A DNA stretch of 64,000 nucleotides, from positions 97 to 64,096 of the forward strand of contig NZ_AXAP01000014.1 in NCBI RefSeq assembly GCF_000472865.1, written 5' to 3'. The notes below the pieces were generated by a model. That model ran no database searches. It saw only the letters and a list, made by a program, of their open reading frames with translations, and was not told where the DNA came from. A program made the translations under genes and the position numbers. This stretch comes from Bradyrhizobium elkanii WSM2783. GTDB lineage: Bacteria; Pseudomonadota; Alphaproteobacteria; Rhizobiales; Xanthobacteraceae. Positions 46,058 to 55,489 of the stretch are shown here, piece after piece. Within the stretch, counting starts at the first letter, position 1. Every line of letters begins with the position of its first letter.

Positions 46058-46491
46058 AATCCGAGATCGCGCAGTTCGCGCCGCATCGGCTCGGGCATCG
46101 CCGCGACGCCGGAAGCGGCCGATTTGGTCAGGTCGGGCGGCGCGGCATCGGCGGTGAGATAGCGCCAGCCCTGGAAGGGGCGCATCGGGCGCGGCGATAC
46201 CGCGATCACCTTGGGCTGCATCACGATGCGGCAGCGGCCGATGCCGTCCTTGTCGCGGAACGGCTCGATCGCGATGATCTTCTCGCGCGCGGCGATCTCG
46301 CCGCGGATCACCCAATAGAGCGAGCCGCCGGCAAGGATTTCCTCCTCCCGTTTCGGCGTCATCCGCGTGATGTGGATGTGACGCTGCGGCAAGCTCTTCT
46401 TCTTCGCGATCGCCATCCGCTCGGCGACCCAGGTCTTGAGTTCCTTGACCGAGTCGCAACCAACGGCGAGCTTGATGAGATGAAGCGGCAT
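46051..46491 (-). CDS. DUF1489 family protein
   Basis: 146 residues opening MPLHLIKLAVGCDSVKELKT and containing RHIHITRMTPKREEEILAGG and SLYWVIRGEIAAREKIIAIE, a pattern I recognise as DUF1489, conserved in alphaproteobacteria and without known function. No signal peptide or membrane segment. The stop codon lies inside a dispersed repeat. Confidence 0.88.
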   Translation of the reverse strand: MPLHLIKLAVGCDSVKELKTWVAERMAIAKKKSLPQRHIHITRMTPKREEEILAGGSLYWVIRGEIAAREKIIAIEPFRDKDGIGRCRIVMQPKVIAVSPRPMRPFQGWRYLTADAAPPDLTKSAASGVAAMPEPMRRELRDLGLL

Positions 46492-46531
46492 GATCGTTTC
46501 GCTTTAGCCGCCGGCTCCGGTTTTGAAAAGA

Positions 46532-47509
46532 TCACTCGTCCGAAGTTGCGGGAGCGGCTGTGGACGCCGGTGGTGGCGGCGTGATCGGCACCGGCGCGGG
46601 TGCCGGCGGACGTTTGGCCACAGCCTGTTTCTTGGCAGCGGCCGGCGGTGCGGGCGAAGCCGCTGGCGCGGGACGCGACGCAGGCGGAGCTGCGGTCGTG
46701 GTGGCCGCCGCAGCCGCCGCCGGCTTCGGTGCGGGCTCAGGCGTCATGATGCTGATCGGAGGGGTATTCGCGGCCGACGGAAATTCGGCGTTGGTAGGTT
46801 TGCCGGTGGGGACCGACGGCGGCAGTGCTCCGAGCACCCCTGCTCCGGCCCCCGCCGCAATGGCAGGCGCGGGCGCGTTCCACGACGGCGCGTAACGGGT
46901 GATCAGGTTCTCATAGAGGTGCTCGTCCATATTGGACACGATCTGCTGGGTGGTCCCGAGCGAACTGAACGCCGCGCATGAGGCCGGCGTGCAATGGTCG
47001 CGCACAGTGAGCACATAGGCCATGAGCCCGTAGCGGTCCCGCTCGACCGCGCGACGCAGCGCCTGCAGTTCGGGCGATGTGTTGCGCTCGGCGGTCGCAA
47101 TATCCCCCAATGAAGTTAGGCGAGAGATCTGGGAAGCCGCATAGGCGACCGCGGCAGCCGCAGAGTCGGCGGAACCGAATAACACCTTTTCGCAGGCGTT
47201 CAGCACGGCATCGCCCGCGAGGTCATCGATGCAGGCGAGCGCGGCTGGCGCCGCGACGACCGGCTGCGCCGATCGCGCATCAGCGGAAGCAAGCCGATTA
47301 CCGGAATCGAAGCCACGAATGGTCGAGGCAGCAGCGACCGCAATCGCAAGCAAGGTGATGACCGTCAACGCGCCGTTGGCCACGGATTTCTCCGCGCGCA
47401 ACAGCGTGATCAACAGGATCACCCCAAAAAATCCTGCGGCGGCCAGCGTCAGCCACATCGGAAAAGTCGCGGAGCGCCAGATATGATCCAGCGAAGAAAC
47501 CCAGCTCAT
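46532..47509 (-). CDS. Membrane protein with Ala/Pro-rich C-terminal tail
   Basis: 325 residues. Two hydrophobic helices lie at about 20-37 and 47-64. The middle domain (about 90-200) has a regular Cys pattern (ALACIDDLAGDAVLNACEKV, DHCTPASCAAF) and the conserved-looking NMDEHLYENLITRYAPSWN. The last about 110 residues are almost entirely Ala, Pro, Thr and Lys. I do not recognise a named family. The domain is probably periplasmic given the four cysteines. Confidence 0.75.
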   Translation of the reverse strand: MSWVSSLDHIWRSATFPMWLTLAAAGFFGVILLITLLRAEKSVANGALTVITLLAIAVAAASTIRGFDSGNRLASADARSAQPVVAAPAALACIDDLAGDAVLNACEKVLFGSADSAAAAVAYAASQISRLTSLGDIATAERNTSPELQALRRAVERDRYGLMAYVLTVRDHCTPASCAAFSSLGTTQQIVSNMDEHLYENLITRYAPSWNAPAPAIAAGAGAGVLGALPPSVPTGKPTNAEFPSAANTPPISIMTPEPAPKPAAAAAATTTAAPPASRPAPAASPAPPAAAKKQAVAKRPPAPAPVPITPPPPASTAAPATSDE

Positions 47510-47665
47510 GCGCGATGTCCCTCAACGCAGCCTAAAACACAGTCGCCAAAGGCGAACGCCTCCTTTCGGGCATTCGGCCTTCGGCAGAGTCGTTCTGCGA
47601 ACGGGGCCTTTTGACGGCGACCCATCAGGGAACCGCGCCTACCGGGTGCTTGCGCACAGCTCTCT

Positions 47666-47869
47666 TCAGGACAGGGCGAGCTGGCTTTCCTTGGCGACCC
47701 GTTCGAAAGCTTCGGTCGAGCTTTTGATGCGGTATTGGCAATCGTCACCGTCGGTCGGCAGCAGCCGGACCACCTGATAGGTCCCGGTAGCGGCCGGACG
47801 AGACACGTTGCTCGCAGTGAAATAGACAGTCTCTCCAACGCCGTACTTGTGCTTCAACGCCCTCTCCAT
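47666..47869 (-). CDS. Small conserved hypothetical protein
   Basis: 67 residues from ATG 47869 (MERALKHKYGVGETVYFTAS). It looks like a single small beta-barrel (VGETVYF, GTYQVVRLLPTDGDDCQYRI) ending in a helix (AFERVAKESQLALS). I recall similar about 65-residue proteins in Bradyrhizobium, with no function. The frame can be extended to 47920, but the added residues are basic and not conserved-looking. Confidence 0.75.
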   Translation of the reverse strand: MERALKHKYGVGETVYFTASNVSRPAATGTYQVVRLLPTDGDDCQYRIKSSTEAFERVAKESQLALS

Positions 47870-48175
47870 TTTCTTGGATCGTCGGCGCGCTGCCTTTGGT
47901 CCCACAGCGGCGGCCAACATTGAGAACCCCGCGTCAAGTTAGCACACCAACGGCCCCGAAATCCAGCAGGATCGGGGGCCAGCAAACGCACGAAATTCGT
48001 ATATTTTTCAGCAGGATAGAAGGCCCACGAGCGAGTCGGCCGCGTTCCACGACGAGAATGGGCGAAAGTGCGGATTCCTGCGATCCAGCCACCTAAGGGC
48101 AGCCCGCCATCCGGGCTCGCATGGGAGGCGGCCGCCGGAAAGGACGAGGCATGACTGCGAACTGGGTCGGCCGGG
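47870..48175. other. Intergenic region between small protein and GST
   Basis: 306 bp. I see no protein, RNA gene, terminator or repeat in it that I can support. Confidence 0.5.
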
Positions 48176-48829
48176 TTAGACGGTCTCGAACCGCTCGATG
48201 ACGAGCGTTTCGGCAAGCCCGTCGCGCGTCCACTCCTGGAATGCCGGCAGCGACATCATCGCATCGACATAGGCCTGCGCCTCGGGCTTCACCGGGATCG
48301 CATAGGTGCGGAAGCGATGCACGACTGGAGCGAACATCGCATCCGCGCCGGAGAACGCCCCGAACAGGAACGGCCCCTGCTTGCCGTAGCGCGCGTGGCA
48401 GTCTGCCCAGATCTCCTGAATCCTCGCGACATTGGCGCGAGCGTCGTCCGACAACGGAATCGCCCGGATCGGGCGATGCAGGTTCATGCCGCATTCATTG
48501 CGCAGCGGCATGAAGCCCGAATGCATCTCCGCGGAGACCGAGCGCGCATGGGCGCGGGCCGCGCGATCCTCAGGCCAGAGCCTTGTTTCCGGATATTTCT
48601 CGGCGAGGTATTCGATGATCGCCAGCGAATCCCAGACCGTGACATCGCCATCGATCAGCGTCGGCACCTTGCCGGCACGCGAGAAACTCAGGATCCGATC
48701 CTTGTCCGCCTTATCGGTGTAGAGCGGTATGAAGACTTCCTCGAACGCGATGTTGTTGGCGCGCAGCGCCAGCCACGGCCGCATCGACCATGACGAATAG
48801 TTCTTGTTGCCGATGACGAGCTTCAACAT
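48176..48829 (-). CDS. Glutathione S-transferase family protein
   Basis: 217 residues. The thioredoxin-like N-terminal domain opens MLKLVIGNKNYSSWSMRPWL with Ser residues at the usual catalytic position, then the glutathione-binding GKVPTLIDGDVTVWDSLAII. The all-helical C-terminal domain contains SGADAMFAPVVHRFRTYAIP. These cytosolic enzymes conjugate or reduce with glutathione; substrate unknown. Confidence 0.93.
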   Translation of the reverse strand: MLKLVIGNKNYSSWSMRPWLALRANNIAFEEVFIPLYTDKADKDRILSFSRAGKVPTLIDGDVTVWDSLAIIEYLAEKYPETRLWPEDRAARAHARSVSAEMHSGFMPLRNECGMNLHRPIRAIPLSDDARANVARIQEIWADCHARYGKQGPFLFGAFSGADAMFAPVVHRFRTYAIPVKPEAQAYVDAMMSLPAFQEWTRDGLAETLVIERFETV

Positions 48830-48919
48830 GTGCGGGGGATCCGGTTGAATTGCTACTTTGCCACAGCGCGGCGCGGCCGTCCAACTCGCATCGTGACGTC
48901 GACGACATTGGCTTCGCGG

Positions 48920-49777
48920 CTACGAAGCGAAGTCCTGCGGCGTGAAGCTGAGATCGAGCACCTTCCACTCGCCATAGCGATCCGCTGGCAGCATCTTGTA
49001 GGGCTGGCACGCTTCCAGTGCACTCATCGCGCCACGCATCAACACCGGTCCCTTCTCGGACGCGCTCGCCTCGATCAGCAACGGCTCGTCGGCGAGCGTC
49101 CCCTGCGGCGTCATGAACACACGCAGCGTGACCTTGACGTCGTCGGAAGGTTTTAGCGCTGCCGGCAGCTTCGAGCAGGTCTTGAGATGGCGGCGAAACT
49201 CGGCGACGACGCTCGGACTGAGGTCGGCGGCTCTGACGGCCGGTGCATCGAAATCATCGTCCACCTTGCCACCGTAGCGCGCGACCGGCGCCGGGGCTGG
49301 CGCCGCGATCGGCGGAAGGGCCGGCGGCAGGCCGAGTTGGACATTGTATTTGATCGAGAGATCAGGCTCCGGCGGCGTGTAGGCTGGGGCGGCCGCCGGT
49401 GTTGCCGCGGCTTGCGGCCGGACCGAATCTGATTCCGCCGGTTCCGGCTGGTTCTGGTGGGGCGGCGGCGACGCTGCCGGCTGCGGCGCTGCGGGCTGCG
49501 GCGCCGGTGGAGGCGGCGTGCTTACAGGCGGCTCTTGGAGCGCAGACAGATCGATGGATGGTGACGGAGAAGGCGACGGCGACGGGGTCGGTTCGGGCTT
49601 CTTCTCGATGTCCTTCTTCTCGATGTCCTGCGGCGTGACGATATCGACCGGGACGGTGTCAGCCGCCACGACGTCAAACGGATGGACTTCGGACAGGAGC
49701 AGCACCAGGGCCAGCACGGACACGTGCGCAACCGCCGACGCCGTCACGTCCACAGGAATGAGCTCCCGCAGGTTCAT
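48920..49777 (-). CDS. TonB/TolA-like periplasm-spanning protein
   Basis: About 285 residues from ATG 49777 (MNLRELIPVDVTASAVAHVS); in-frame starts at 49813 and 49828 are also possible. One N-terminal membrane helix lies at about 10-30. A long Pro/Ala/Ser/Gln region (roughly 55-165) includes five repeated Pro-Ser pairs. The C-terminal globular part has a Cys pair (HLKTCSKLPAALKPSDDVKV ... LEACQPYKMLPADRYGEWKV) and a TonB/TolA-like C-terminal pattern. It probably links inner and outer membrane; no exbBD or tolQR is adjacent. Confidence 0.72.
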   Translation of the reverse strand: MNLRELIPVDVTASAVAHVSVLALVLLLSEVHPFDVVAADTVPVDIVTPQDIEKKDIEKKPEPTPSPSPSPSPSIDLSALQEPPVSTPPPPAPQPAAPQPAASPPPHQNQPEPAESDSVRPQAAATPAAAPAYTPPEPDLSIKYNVQLGLPPALPPIAAPAPAPVARYGGKVDDDFDAPAVRAADLSPSVVAEFRRHLKTCSKLPAALKPSDDVKVTLRVFMTPQGTLADEPLLIEASASEKGPVLMRGAMSALEACQPYKMLPADRYGEWKVLDLSFTPQDFAS

Positions 49778-49840
49778 TCGCAACTGATCAGGTTTGAGCC
49801 CCCTGCCCGTCATCAGCATAGCGGGCAATCGAGGGGTGTC

Positions 49841-50659
49841 TCAATCCCATTTCGGCGCGAAGCCGAAATCGGTGATGCGGCCGGAGGCGCCGCCCATGGC
49901 CGAGATCAGGCTCATGTCGTCCTCCGACAATTCGAAATCGAAGACGTTGATGTTCTCGGACAGCCGTTCGAGCTTCGATGTCCGCGGGATCGCGGCAACA
50001 TTCTGCTGCACCAGCCAGCGCAGGCAGACCTGGGCCGCCGTCTTGCGATAGCGGTCGCCGATCCGCGCCAATGCGCGGTCGTTCCGGATGCGGCCCTTCG
50101 CAATCGGGCTATAGGCGACCACCGCCATGCCGTGCCGGGCGCAGGCGGCCTTCACCTTCGCCTGATCGAGATAGGGATGATACTCGACCTGGTCGCACAC
50201 CAACGGCTCCGCGCAGGCCGCCACCGCCTCCTCGATCAAGGCGACCGTGAAGTTGGACACCCCGATATGGCGCGCGAGCCCAAGCTGTTTGGCATGCGCC
50301 AGCGCACCCACCGTTTCCGCCAGCGGCACCTGCGGGTTCGGCCAGTGCAGCAACAAGAGATCGATTTCGGTCAGCCGCAGCCGCGCCAGGCTTTCCTTGG
50401 CCGAGCGCTCGAGGTCGTTGGGCCTGAAATGGGTGGTCCAGACCTTGGTCGTGATGAAGACGTCGTCGCGTCTCACGCCGGATGCGCGGAGCCCCTCGCC
50501 GACCTCGCGCTCATTGTCGTACATCTGCGCGGTGTCGATGTGGCGATAGCCGAGCCTGAGCGCCTGCTCGACGATCCGCGCGCAGGTGCGTCCGCGCAGT
50601 TCCCAGGTGCCGAGCCCGATCGCCGGGATCCTGGCGCCATTGGCTTCGATGATGTTCAT
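49841..50659 (-). CDS. Aldo/keto reductase
   Basis: 272 residues with the complete catalytic tetrad D42, Y47, K72 and H105 (HIDTAQMYDNE, ITTKVW, LLLLHWPNP). The NADPH-binding end reads IPRTSKLERLSENINVFDFE. It resembles the 2,5-diketo-D-gluconate reductase group, which reduces a range of aldehydes and ketones. Substrate not assignable from context. Confidence 0.94.
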   Translation of the reverse strand: MNIIEANGARIPAIGLGTWELRGRTCARIVEQALRLGYRHIDTAQMYDNEREVGEGLRASGVRRDDVFITTKVWTTHFRPNDLERSAKESLARLRLTEIDLLLLHWPNPQVPLAETVGALAHAKQLGLARHIGVSNFTVALIEEAVAACAEPLVCDQVEYHPYLDQAKVKAACARHGMAVVAYSPIAKGRIRNDRALARIGDRYRKTAAQVCLRWLVQQNVAAIPRTSKLERLSENINVFDFELSEDDMSLISAMGGASGRITDFGFAPKWD

Positions 50660-50695
50660 GCGCCCACTATGGGCCGCCGCAGCTCCGCTGCCAAC

Positions 50696-50992
50696 TCACG
50701 CCGCAGAGGCCTCTGTCGCCAGCGCAGCGAATACCGTTTCCGGCGAATGGGCGATGACCGCCAGAAGCGCCCGTGCCGGTCCGCGCGGGGCTCGCTTGCC
50801 CTGCTCCCAATTGCGGATCGTCTCCACGGGCACGCCGAGTTTGGCGGCGAATTCGAGCTGGGTCAGATGCGATCGGCGGCGCAGGTCGCGCACCGTGAGC
50901 GACCCGGTCGGCGTCTCGGGCGCGAGCGGGAACTCCTGCCCGTCTCGCAGCTCGACGATCCGTCCATCCGCTTTCAGCCGCAGGCGCTTCAT
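50696..50992 (-). CDS. Small XRE-type DNA-binding protein
   Basis: 98 residues. The helix-turn-helix is LTQLEFAAKLGVPVETIRNW followed by EQGKRAPRGPARALL, the pattern of NadS/HigA-like antitoxins and small regulators. The N-terminal part (LKADGRIVELRDGQEFPLAP) resembles the DUF2442-type module that precedes such HTHs. No toxin gene is adjacent, so it may be an orphan. Confidence 0.82.
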   Translation of the reverse strand: MKRLRLKADGRIVELRDGQEFPLAPETPTGSLTVRDLRRRSHLTQLEFAAKLGVPVETIRNWEQGKRAPRGPARALLAVIAHSPETVFAALATEASAA

Positions 50993-51058
50993 GGTCTGCT
51001 CCGGAAAGCCGCATTGTGGGCGAACCGACTTAAGGCCCGATTAACGCTAAGCGAGGCG

Positions 51059-52480
51059 CTAGTTCAGGCCGAACCACAAAGTGGCGATGCCGAGGAAGCA
51101 GAAGAAGCCAACCACGTCCGTGATCGTGGTGACGAAGGTGCCGGACGCAACGGCCGGATCGGCTCGCACCCGTTCAAGCACCATCGGGATCAAAATCCCG
51201 CCGAGCGCACCGGCAACCAGGTTGCAGACGATGGCGAGCCCGATCACCACGCCAAGACCCGGAATCTTGAACCAGGCGACCGCGGCGATGCCGGTGATGA
51301 CGGCGAAGGCAAGACCGTTGACGAGGCCCACCATGATCTCGCGCAGGATCACCCGGGCGGCGTTGTAGGATCCGAGCTCGCGGGTGGCCAGCGCGCGCAC
51401 CGCGACGGTCATGGTCTGGGTCGCCGCATTGCCGCCCTGACTGGCGACGATCGGCGCCAGCACCGCAAGCGCCACCATCTTTTCGAGCTGGCCTTCGAAC
51501 AGGCCGAGCACCGAGGACGCAAGAAAGGCGGTCGCGAGGTTGACCAGCAGCCAATTGAATCGCCCTCGCGCGATCGTCCAGACATTGTCCGACAACTCTT
51601 CGTGGCGGGTGACGCCGCCGAGCGCCTTCAGATCTTCGTCAGCCTCCTCCTCGATGACGTCGACGACGTCGTCGATGGTGATGACACCGACCAGCCGGTT
51701 TGTGGTGTCGACCACGGGCGCGGCCACCAGATTGTATTTGCCGAACATCCGCGCGACCTCTTCCTGGTCCTCCAGGGCGGAGACGCGGCGGCGATCTTCA
51801 TCGATCAGGTCGGTGAGCGGCTCCGGGTCGCGGGAACGCAGCAGCACGTCGAGCGGTACGGCGCCCAGCCAGTGCCCGTCGCCGTCGACGACGTAAATCT
51901 CGTAGAACCGGTGCGGCAGGTCCGGCGTGTTGCGCATGTGGTCGAGTGTCTGCCCCACCGTCCAAGCGGGCGGCACCGCGATGAACTCGGTCTGCATCCG
52001 CCGGCCGGCGGAGTTGTCTGGATACAGCAGGCTGCGCTCGAGCTCAGCGCGCTCGGACGGCGGAAGCCTGTCGAGGATCTCCTCCTTGTCCTCCTCGTCG
52101 AGACCTTCGAGAAGCTCGATCGCATCATCGGATTCCAGCTCGCGGACACCTTCCGCGACGGTCTCCGGCTCGAGCTCTTCGAGGATTTCCTCGCGCACCG
52201 CATCGTCGACCTCGTTCAGTGCCGAGAAGTCGAAATCGGTGCCGGTGATCTCGACGAGGCTGACGCGGTCTTCCGGCGCGAGCGCGGCGATGAGATCGCC
52301 GAGATCCGCCTCATGAAGTTCCGCCACCACCTCGCACAGGAACGGCCGGTCGGCAGTGTGGATCGCGCTCGCGATATTTTCGACGAATTCGTGGCGGAGC
52401 TGCCCCTCTTCGTCCCGCATTGGCAACCGATCGAGGATGGATGCTTCGGCGGGATGGGCAGCGTCGATATTCTCGGCCAT
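51059..52480 (-). CDS. mgtE: Magnesium transporter MgtE
   Basis: 473 residues from ATG 52480. The cytosolic N domain (about 20-140) is acidic with repeated EEILEELEPETVAEGV-type helices. Two CBS domains (about 145-270) include VPPAWTVGQTLDHMRNTPDL and RLVGVITIDDVVDVIEEEAD. Five membrane helices follow with the pore segment PIVASQGGNAATQTMTVAVR. MgtE is a Mg2+-gated channel closed by Mg2+ binding to the cytosolic domains. An in-frame start at 52492 is possible. Confidence 0.96.
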   Translation of the reverse strand: MAENIDAAHPAEASILDRLPMRDEEGQLRHEFVENIASAIHTADRPFLCEVVAELHEADLGDLIAALAPEDRVSLVEITGTDFDFSALNEVDDAVREEILEELEPETVAEGVRELESDDAIELLEGLDEEDKEEILDRLPPSERAELERSLLYPDNSAGRRMQTEFIAVPPAWTVGQTLDHMRNTPDLPHRFYEIYVVDGDGHWLGAVPLDVLLRSRDPEPLTDLIDEDRRRVSALEDQEEVARMFGKYNLVAAPVVDTTNRLVGVITIDDVVDVIEEEADEDLKALGGVTRHEELSDNVWTIARGRFNWLLVNLATAFLASSVLGLFEGQLEKMVALAVLAPIVASQGGNAATQTMTVAVRALATRELGSYNAARVILREIMVGLVNGLAFAVITGIAAVAWFKIPGLGVVIGLAIVCNLVAGALGGILIPMVLERVRADPAVASGTFVTTITDVVGFFCFLGIATLWFGLN

Positions 52481-52601
52481 GCCGCGCCTCACCGTTTGAC
52501 AGAAGGTAGGAACTCGTCTGAGTTATCGCCGCACGCATTACCCAATCGGCTGCGTCCCGCGCAATGCCAAATATCGCCAACCGCGAAGAACAGGTGTGCT
52601 T

Positions 52602-53384
52602 ATGAGATCGTTCGGTGCAGCCATTCTTGCCCTGCTCGCGTGGAGCGGCGCGGCGCACGCCGCCGACGAATGCCCGCGCAAGGATGCACTCGGAACATCG
52701 CGCGTCCTGACCGTCGATCCCGCGAGCTATCCGCGCGTTGGCACCAAGAGCTTTCCGGACACGCTCCCCCTGCAGGATCACGAGGTGGTGTTGACGTTCG
52801 ACGACGGGCCATGGCCATCAACCGACCGTAAGATCCTCGCGGCACTCGCTCACGAATGCGTGCGCGCGACCTTCTTCATGATCGGAAAGCCGGCCTCCGA
52901 GCATCCGGAGCTGGTCCGCCAGATCGCGGCACTCGGCCACACGATCGGTCATCATACATGGACGCATCACAACCTCAGATATATGAAGCCGGACGATGCC
53001 ATTGGCGAGATCGACAAGGGCATTGCCGCCGTCGAAACGGCGCTGCATGGGCGCGCGACCACGACGCCGAGCACGCCGTTCTTCCGCTTCCCCTATTTCG
53101 AGATGTCGCCGGAGACGCTCGCGAACCTGGAGAAGCGCGGCATCGCCGTGTTCGGCGCCGACCTCTGGGCGAGCGACTGGAACAAGATGACGCCGCAGGA
53201 GGAGCTGAAGCTTCTGACCGGGCGCCTGAACGCCGCCGGCAAGGGAATCATCCTGCTGCACGATCCCAAGACGCAGACCGCGGCGATGCTTCCGGCCTTC
53301 TTGCGCTATCTGCGCGATCACAATTACAGGATCGTGCATATCGTGCCGCCGGGCTCGAAAACCGTGTCGGATCAAACACATTGA
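52602..53384 (+). CDS. Secreted polysaccharide deacetylase (first of tandem pair)
   Basis: 260 residues from ATG 52602 (a GTG at 52596 is in frame). A signal peptide ends after AHAA at about residue 21. The NodB domain has motif 1 TFDDGPWPS (D67, D68) and motif 2 H118-TWT-H122, then RFPYFEMSPETLANL and GIILLHDPK. It removes acetyl groups from a GlcNAc-containing polymer in the periplasm. The next gene is a paralogue, with KDALGTSRVLTVDP shared almost exactly. Separation is 98 bp. Confidence 0.93.
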   Translation: MRSFGAAILALLAWSGAAHAADECPRKDALGTSRVLTVDPASYPRVGTKSFPDTLPLQDHEVVLTFDDGPWPSTDRKILAALAHECVRATFFMIGKPASEHPELVRQIAALGHTIGHHTWTHHNLRYMKPDDAIGEIDKGIAAVETALHGRATTTPSTPFFRFPYFEMSPETLANLEKRGIAVFGADLWASDWNKMTPQEELKLLTGRLNAAGKGIILLHDPKTQTAAMLPAFLRYLRDHNYRIVHIVPPGSKTVSDQTH

Positions 53385-53482
53385 ACCAAAGGACAGCTGT
53401 GGGTTACATAGCATTGAGGTAGCGTTCATGACGCCGCCTGTAAGGATTCGGCGTCGGACAAAGAGAATGCAGCCAGGGTGTT

Positions 53483-54808
53483 ATGATCGGTAGCGTTGGC
53501 GAGGGATTTTGGAAGCGGTCATGGACTGCCCTCTCTCTGCTGATTCTGATCGGCGCGAGCAGCCAGTCCGCAATCGCGGCTGACTGTCCCCCTGATGCGC
53601 TCGGCACCTCGCGAACGCTGGTGGTCGATCCCCGCGAGCATCCCCGGATCGGCACCATGCAATATGCCGAGACCTTGCCGCTGGACGATCACGAAGTGGT
53701 GCTGACATTTGATGACGGCCCGCTGCCGAAATACAGCAACCAGGTGCTGGACATTCTTGCCAGCCAGTGCGTGAAGGCGACCTTCTTCATCATCGGCAGT
53801 CAGGCCAAAGCCAATCCGCAGGGAGTCCGCAAGCTCGTCGCCGCCGGCCACACCGTTGGCACGCACAGCCAGAACCATCCGCTGACCTTCAACAAGATGT
53901 CGATCGAGCAGGCCAAGCAGGAGGTCGATGCCGGCATCGCCTCGACGGTGGCCGCGCTTGGCGACGCGAGCAAGCTCGCGCCCTTCTTCCGCATTCCAGG
54001 GCTGCTGCGCGCCGAAGCGGTCGAGACCTATCTGGCCTCGCGTGGGATCCAGAACTGGAGCGCCGATTTCGTTGCCGACGATTGGCGCCATATCCCTCCG
54101 GCGCGCGTCTACGAGCTCGCAATCCAGCGGCTGGAGGAGAAGGGCAAAGGCATTCTGCTGTTGCACGACATCCAGCCGCGCACGGTGGCGGCGCTGCCGA
54201 AAATCCTGCAGGAGTTGAAGGCGCGCGGCTATCGGATCGTCCATGTGGTGCCGGCGACGCCGGAGCAGCCGGCCACGCCAACCGAACCTGTGCAATGGCT
54301 ATTGCACCCGCCGATCGAGACCGTCGCAACGGTGCGCTGGCCGAAGATTGCGAATTTCGTGTTCGTCCAGACGCAGGAACTGCCCGCCCCCGGGCTCTCG
54401 AATCTGGATTGGCGTGATCCAGGCCTGTTCGATCGAGGACGCCGCCCGCGCGCCACAATCGCCGCGCAGACGGCATGGCCGGAGCCATTGCGGGTCTCCG
54501 AGAACAGCGGTCCGGCCCTGCCGGTCCCCGCCTCCTCCGTCTTCAGGATGCCCGAAGGCCTGCGTGTGACGTTGCTCGCGTCGCATTCACCCGCCAAACG
54601 GCCGCAACAGGTGGCAGCATCTCCTGAAGCCGCCAATGCGATGGGGCCGATGTCCGCGAGAGCCCGCACCATTGGCGCACGCCAGGCGCCGCATTCCCGG
54701 CATGCCGTGCATCAGAACCCGCAAGGAGGCCATGCGGGTCGTGGCGTCCCCAAGCATGCCGTGCAGGCGCAGCCGAACAAACGCGCACTTCAGGTCGCAA
54801 AGCGCTGA
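53483..54808 (+). CDS. Secreted polysaccharide deacetylase with long basic tail
   Basis: 441 residues. A signal peptide ends near residue 33 (AIAADC). The NodB domain has TFDDGPLPK (D77, D78), H128-SQN-H132 and RIPGLLRAEAVETYL, GILLLHDIQ. After residue about 270 the paralogue stops, but this protein continues for 170 residues: first VRWPKIANFVFVQTQELPAPG, then a His/Arg/Gln/Pro-rich basic tail (RALQVAKR). The tail may bind anionic glycans or the wall; this is inference. It ends convergent with a small membrane protein. Confidence 0.92.
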   Translation: MIGSVGEGFWKRSWTALSLLILIGASSQSAIAADCPPDALGTSRTLVVDPREHPRIGTMQYAETLPLDDHEVVLTFDDGPLPKYSNQVLDILASQCVKATFFIIGSQAKANPQGVRKLVAAGHTVGTHSQNHPLTFNKMSIEQAKQEVDAGIASTVAALGDASKLAPFFRIPGLLRAEAVETYLASRGIQNWSADFVADDWRHIPPARVYELAIQRLEEKGKGILLLHDIQPRTVAALPKILQELKARGYRIVHVVPATPEQPATPTEPVQWLLHPPIETVATVRWPKIANFVFVQTQELPAPGLSNLDWRDPGLFDRGRRPRATIAAQTAWPEPLRVSENSGPALPVPASSVFRMPEGLRVTLLASHSPAKRPQQVAASPEAANAMGPMSARARTIGARQAPHSRHAVHQNPQGGHAGRGVPKHAVQAQPNKRALQVAKR

Positions 54809-54841
54809 AGAGCGCGGCGCGGCGACTACAGCGTCAGGCGC

Positions 54842-55216
54842 TCAATTCGTCACGATCTTGGCGATGCAGAGCAGAATGACGAGCGCCAGGAACAGCAGGT
54901 CGATATAAGACTTGATCTCGCCGGCATGACGCAGCTCGGTGACGGCACCGACGATCTGCTTGCGTGAGGCTGTCGAACTTGGTCCCTCGACCACCGCCGT
55001 CCCAAGCCGACGCGTCTCCCCTTCCAGGCGTTCGATTCGCTGGAAGAAATAGAACGAGCGCAAGGCGGACGCCGCATGCATCGCGGCATAAACCAGCACC
55101 AGAAGCGCGACGAGCGCGCGATGCTCGTATTTTTCCATGAAGTTGAGGCTGAAATAGACCAGCGCCAGGAACACGAAATTGGAGACGAAGCGATAGATGT
55201 AGCTGAGCAGGATCAT
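54842..55216 (-). CDS. Hypothetical membrane protein
   Basis: 124 residues from ATG 55216. Hydrophobic helices lie at about 3-20, 32-50 and 104-121, with a helical cytosolic stretch (RIERLEGETRRLGTAVVE) between. No family recognised. The upstream frame extends to 55321 across a palindrome and is unlikely to be coding. Confidence 0.7.
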   Translation of the reverse strand: MILLSYIYRFVSNFVFLALVYFSLNFMEKYEHRALVALLVLVYAAMHAASALRSFYFFQRIERLEGETRRLGTAVVEGPSSTASRKQIVGAVTELRHAGEIKSYIDLLFLALVILLCIAKIVTN

Positions 55217-55300
55217 CCTGTTTTCCGGATTTCCGAATCGGGCGTGCGATCGGTGAGCGACGGCGCCCGTCGGGTTCGGAATCGCCGGCCCACGAGCTTC

Positions 55301-55328
55301 AACACCCTTAGCGTACGCCAAGGGTGTT
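55301..55328. repeat. 28-bp near-perfect palindrome
   Basis: AACACCCTTA-GCGTACGC-CAAGGGTGTT: all positions pair except one A/C pair, with the perfect core GCGTACGC. It lies upstream of the small membrane protein (54842-55216) and at the edge of the decayed region. There is no T-run, so it is not a typical terminator. Confidence 0.7.
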
Positions 55329-55489
55329 ACGGAAAGCCATCGACCGACCTCGGTTGCGGAAAATTTGTCGCCGCGCCAAAGCGGATAACGTAGACGTTCT
55401 CCGGCTACCTCGGCTCAACCTGAAGGATGCGATGGTACGCGTCGAGGACGGGGCGCGACGTCGTTTCAGGATGCCGCGCCTCGACCCGA

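Noticed and set aside
46532..47509. Idea that the Ala/Pro-rich membrane protein is a TolA or TonB
   Set aside because: It has two membrane helices and a cysteine-bearing middle domain, and its Pro-rich region is at the C-terminus, which is not the TolA/TonB layout.
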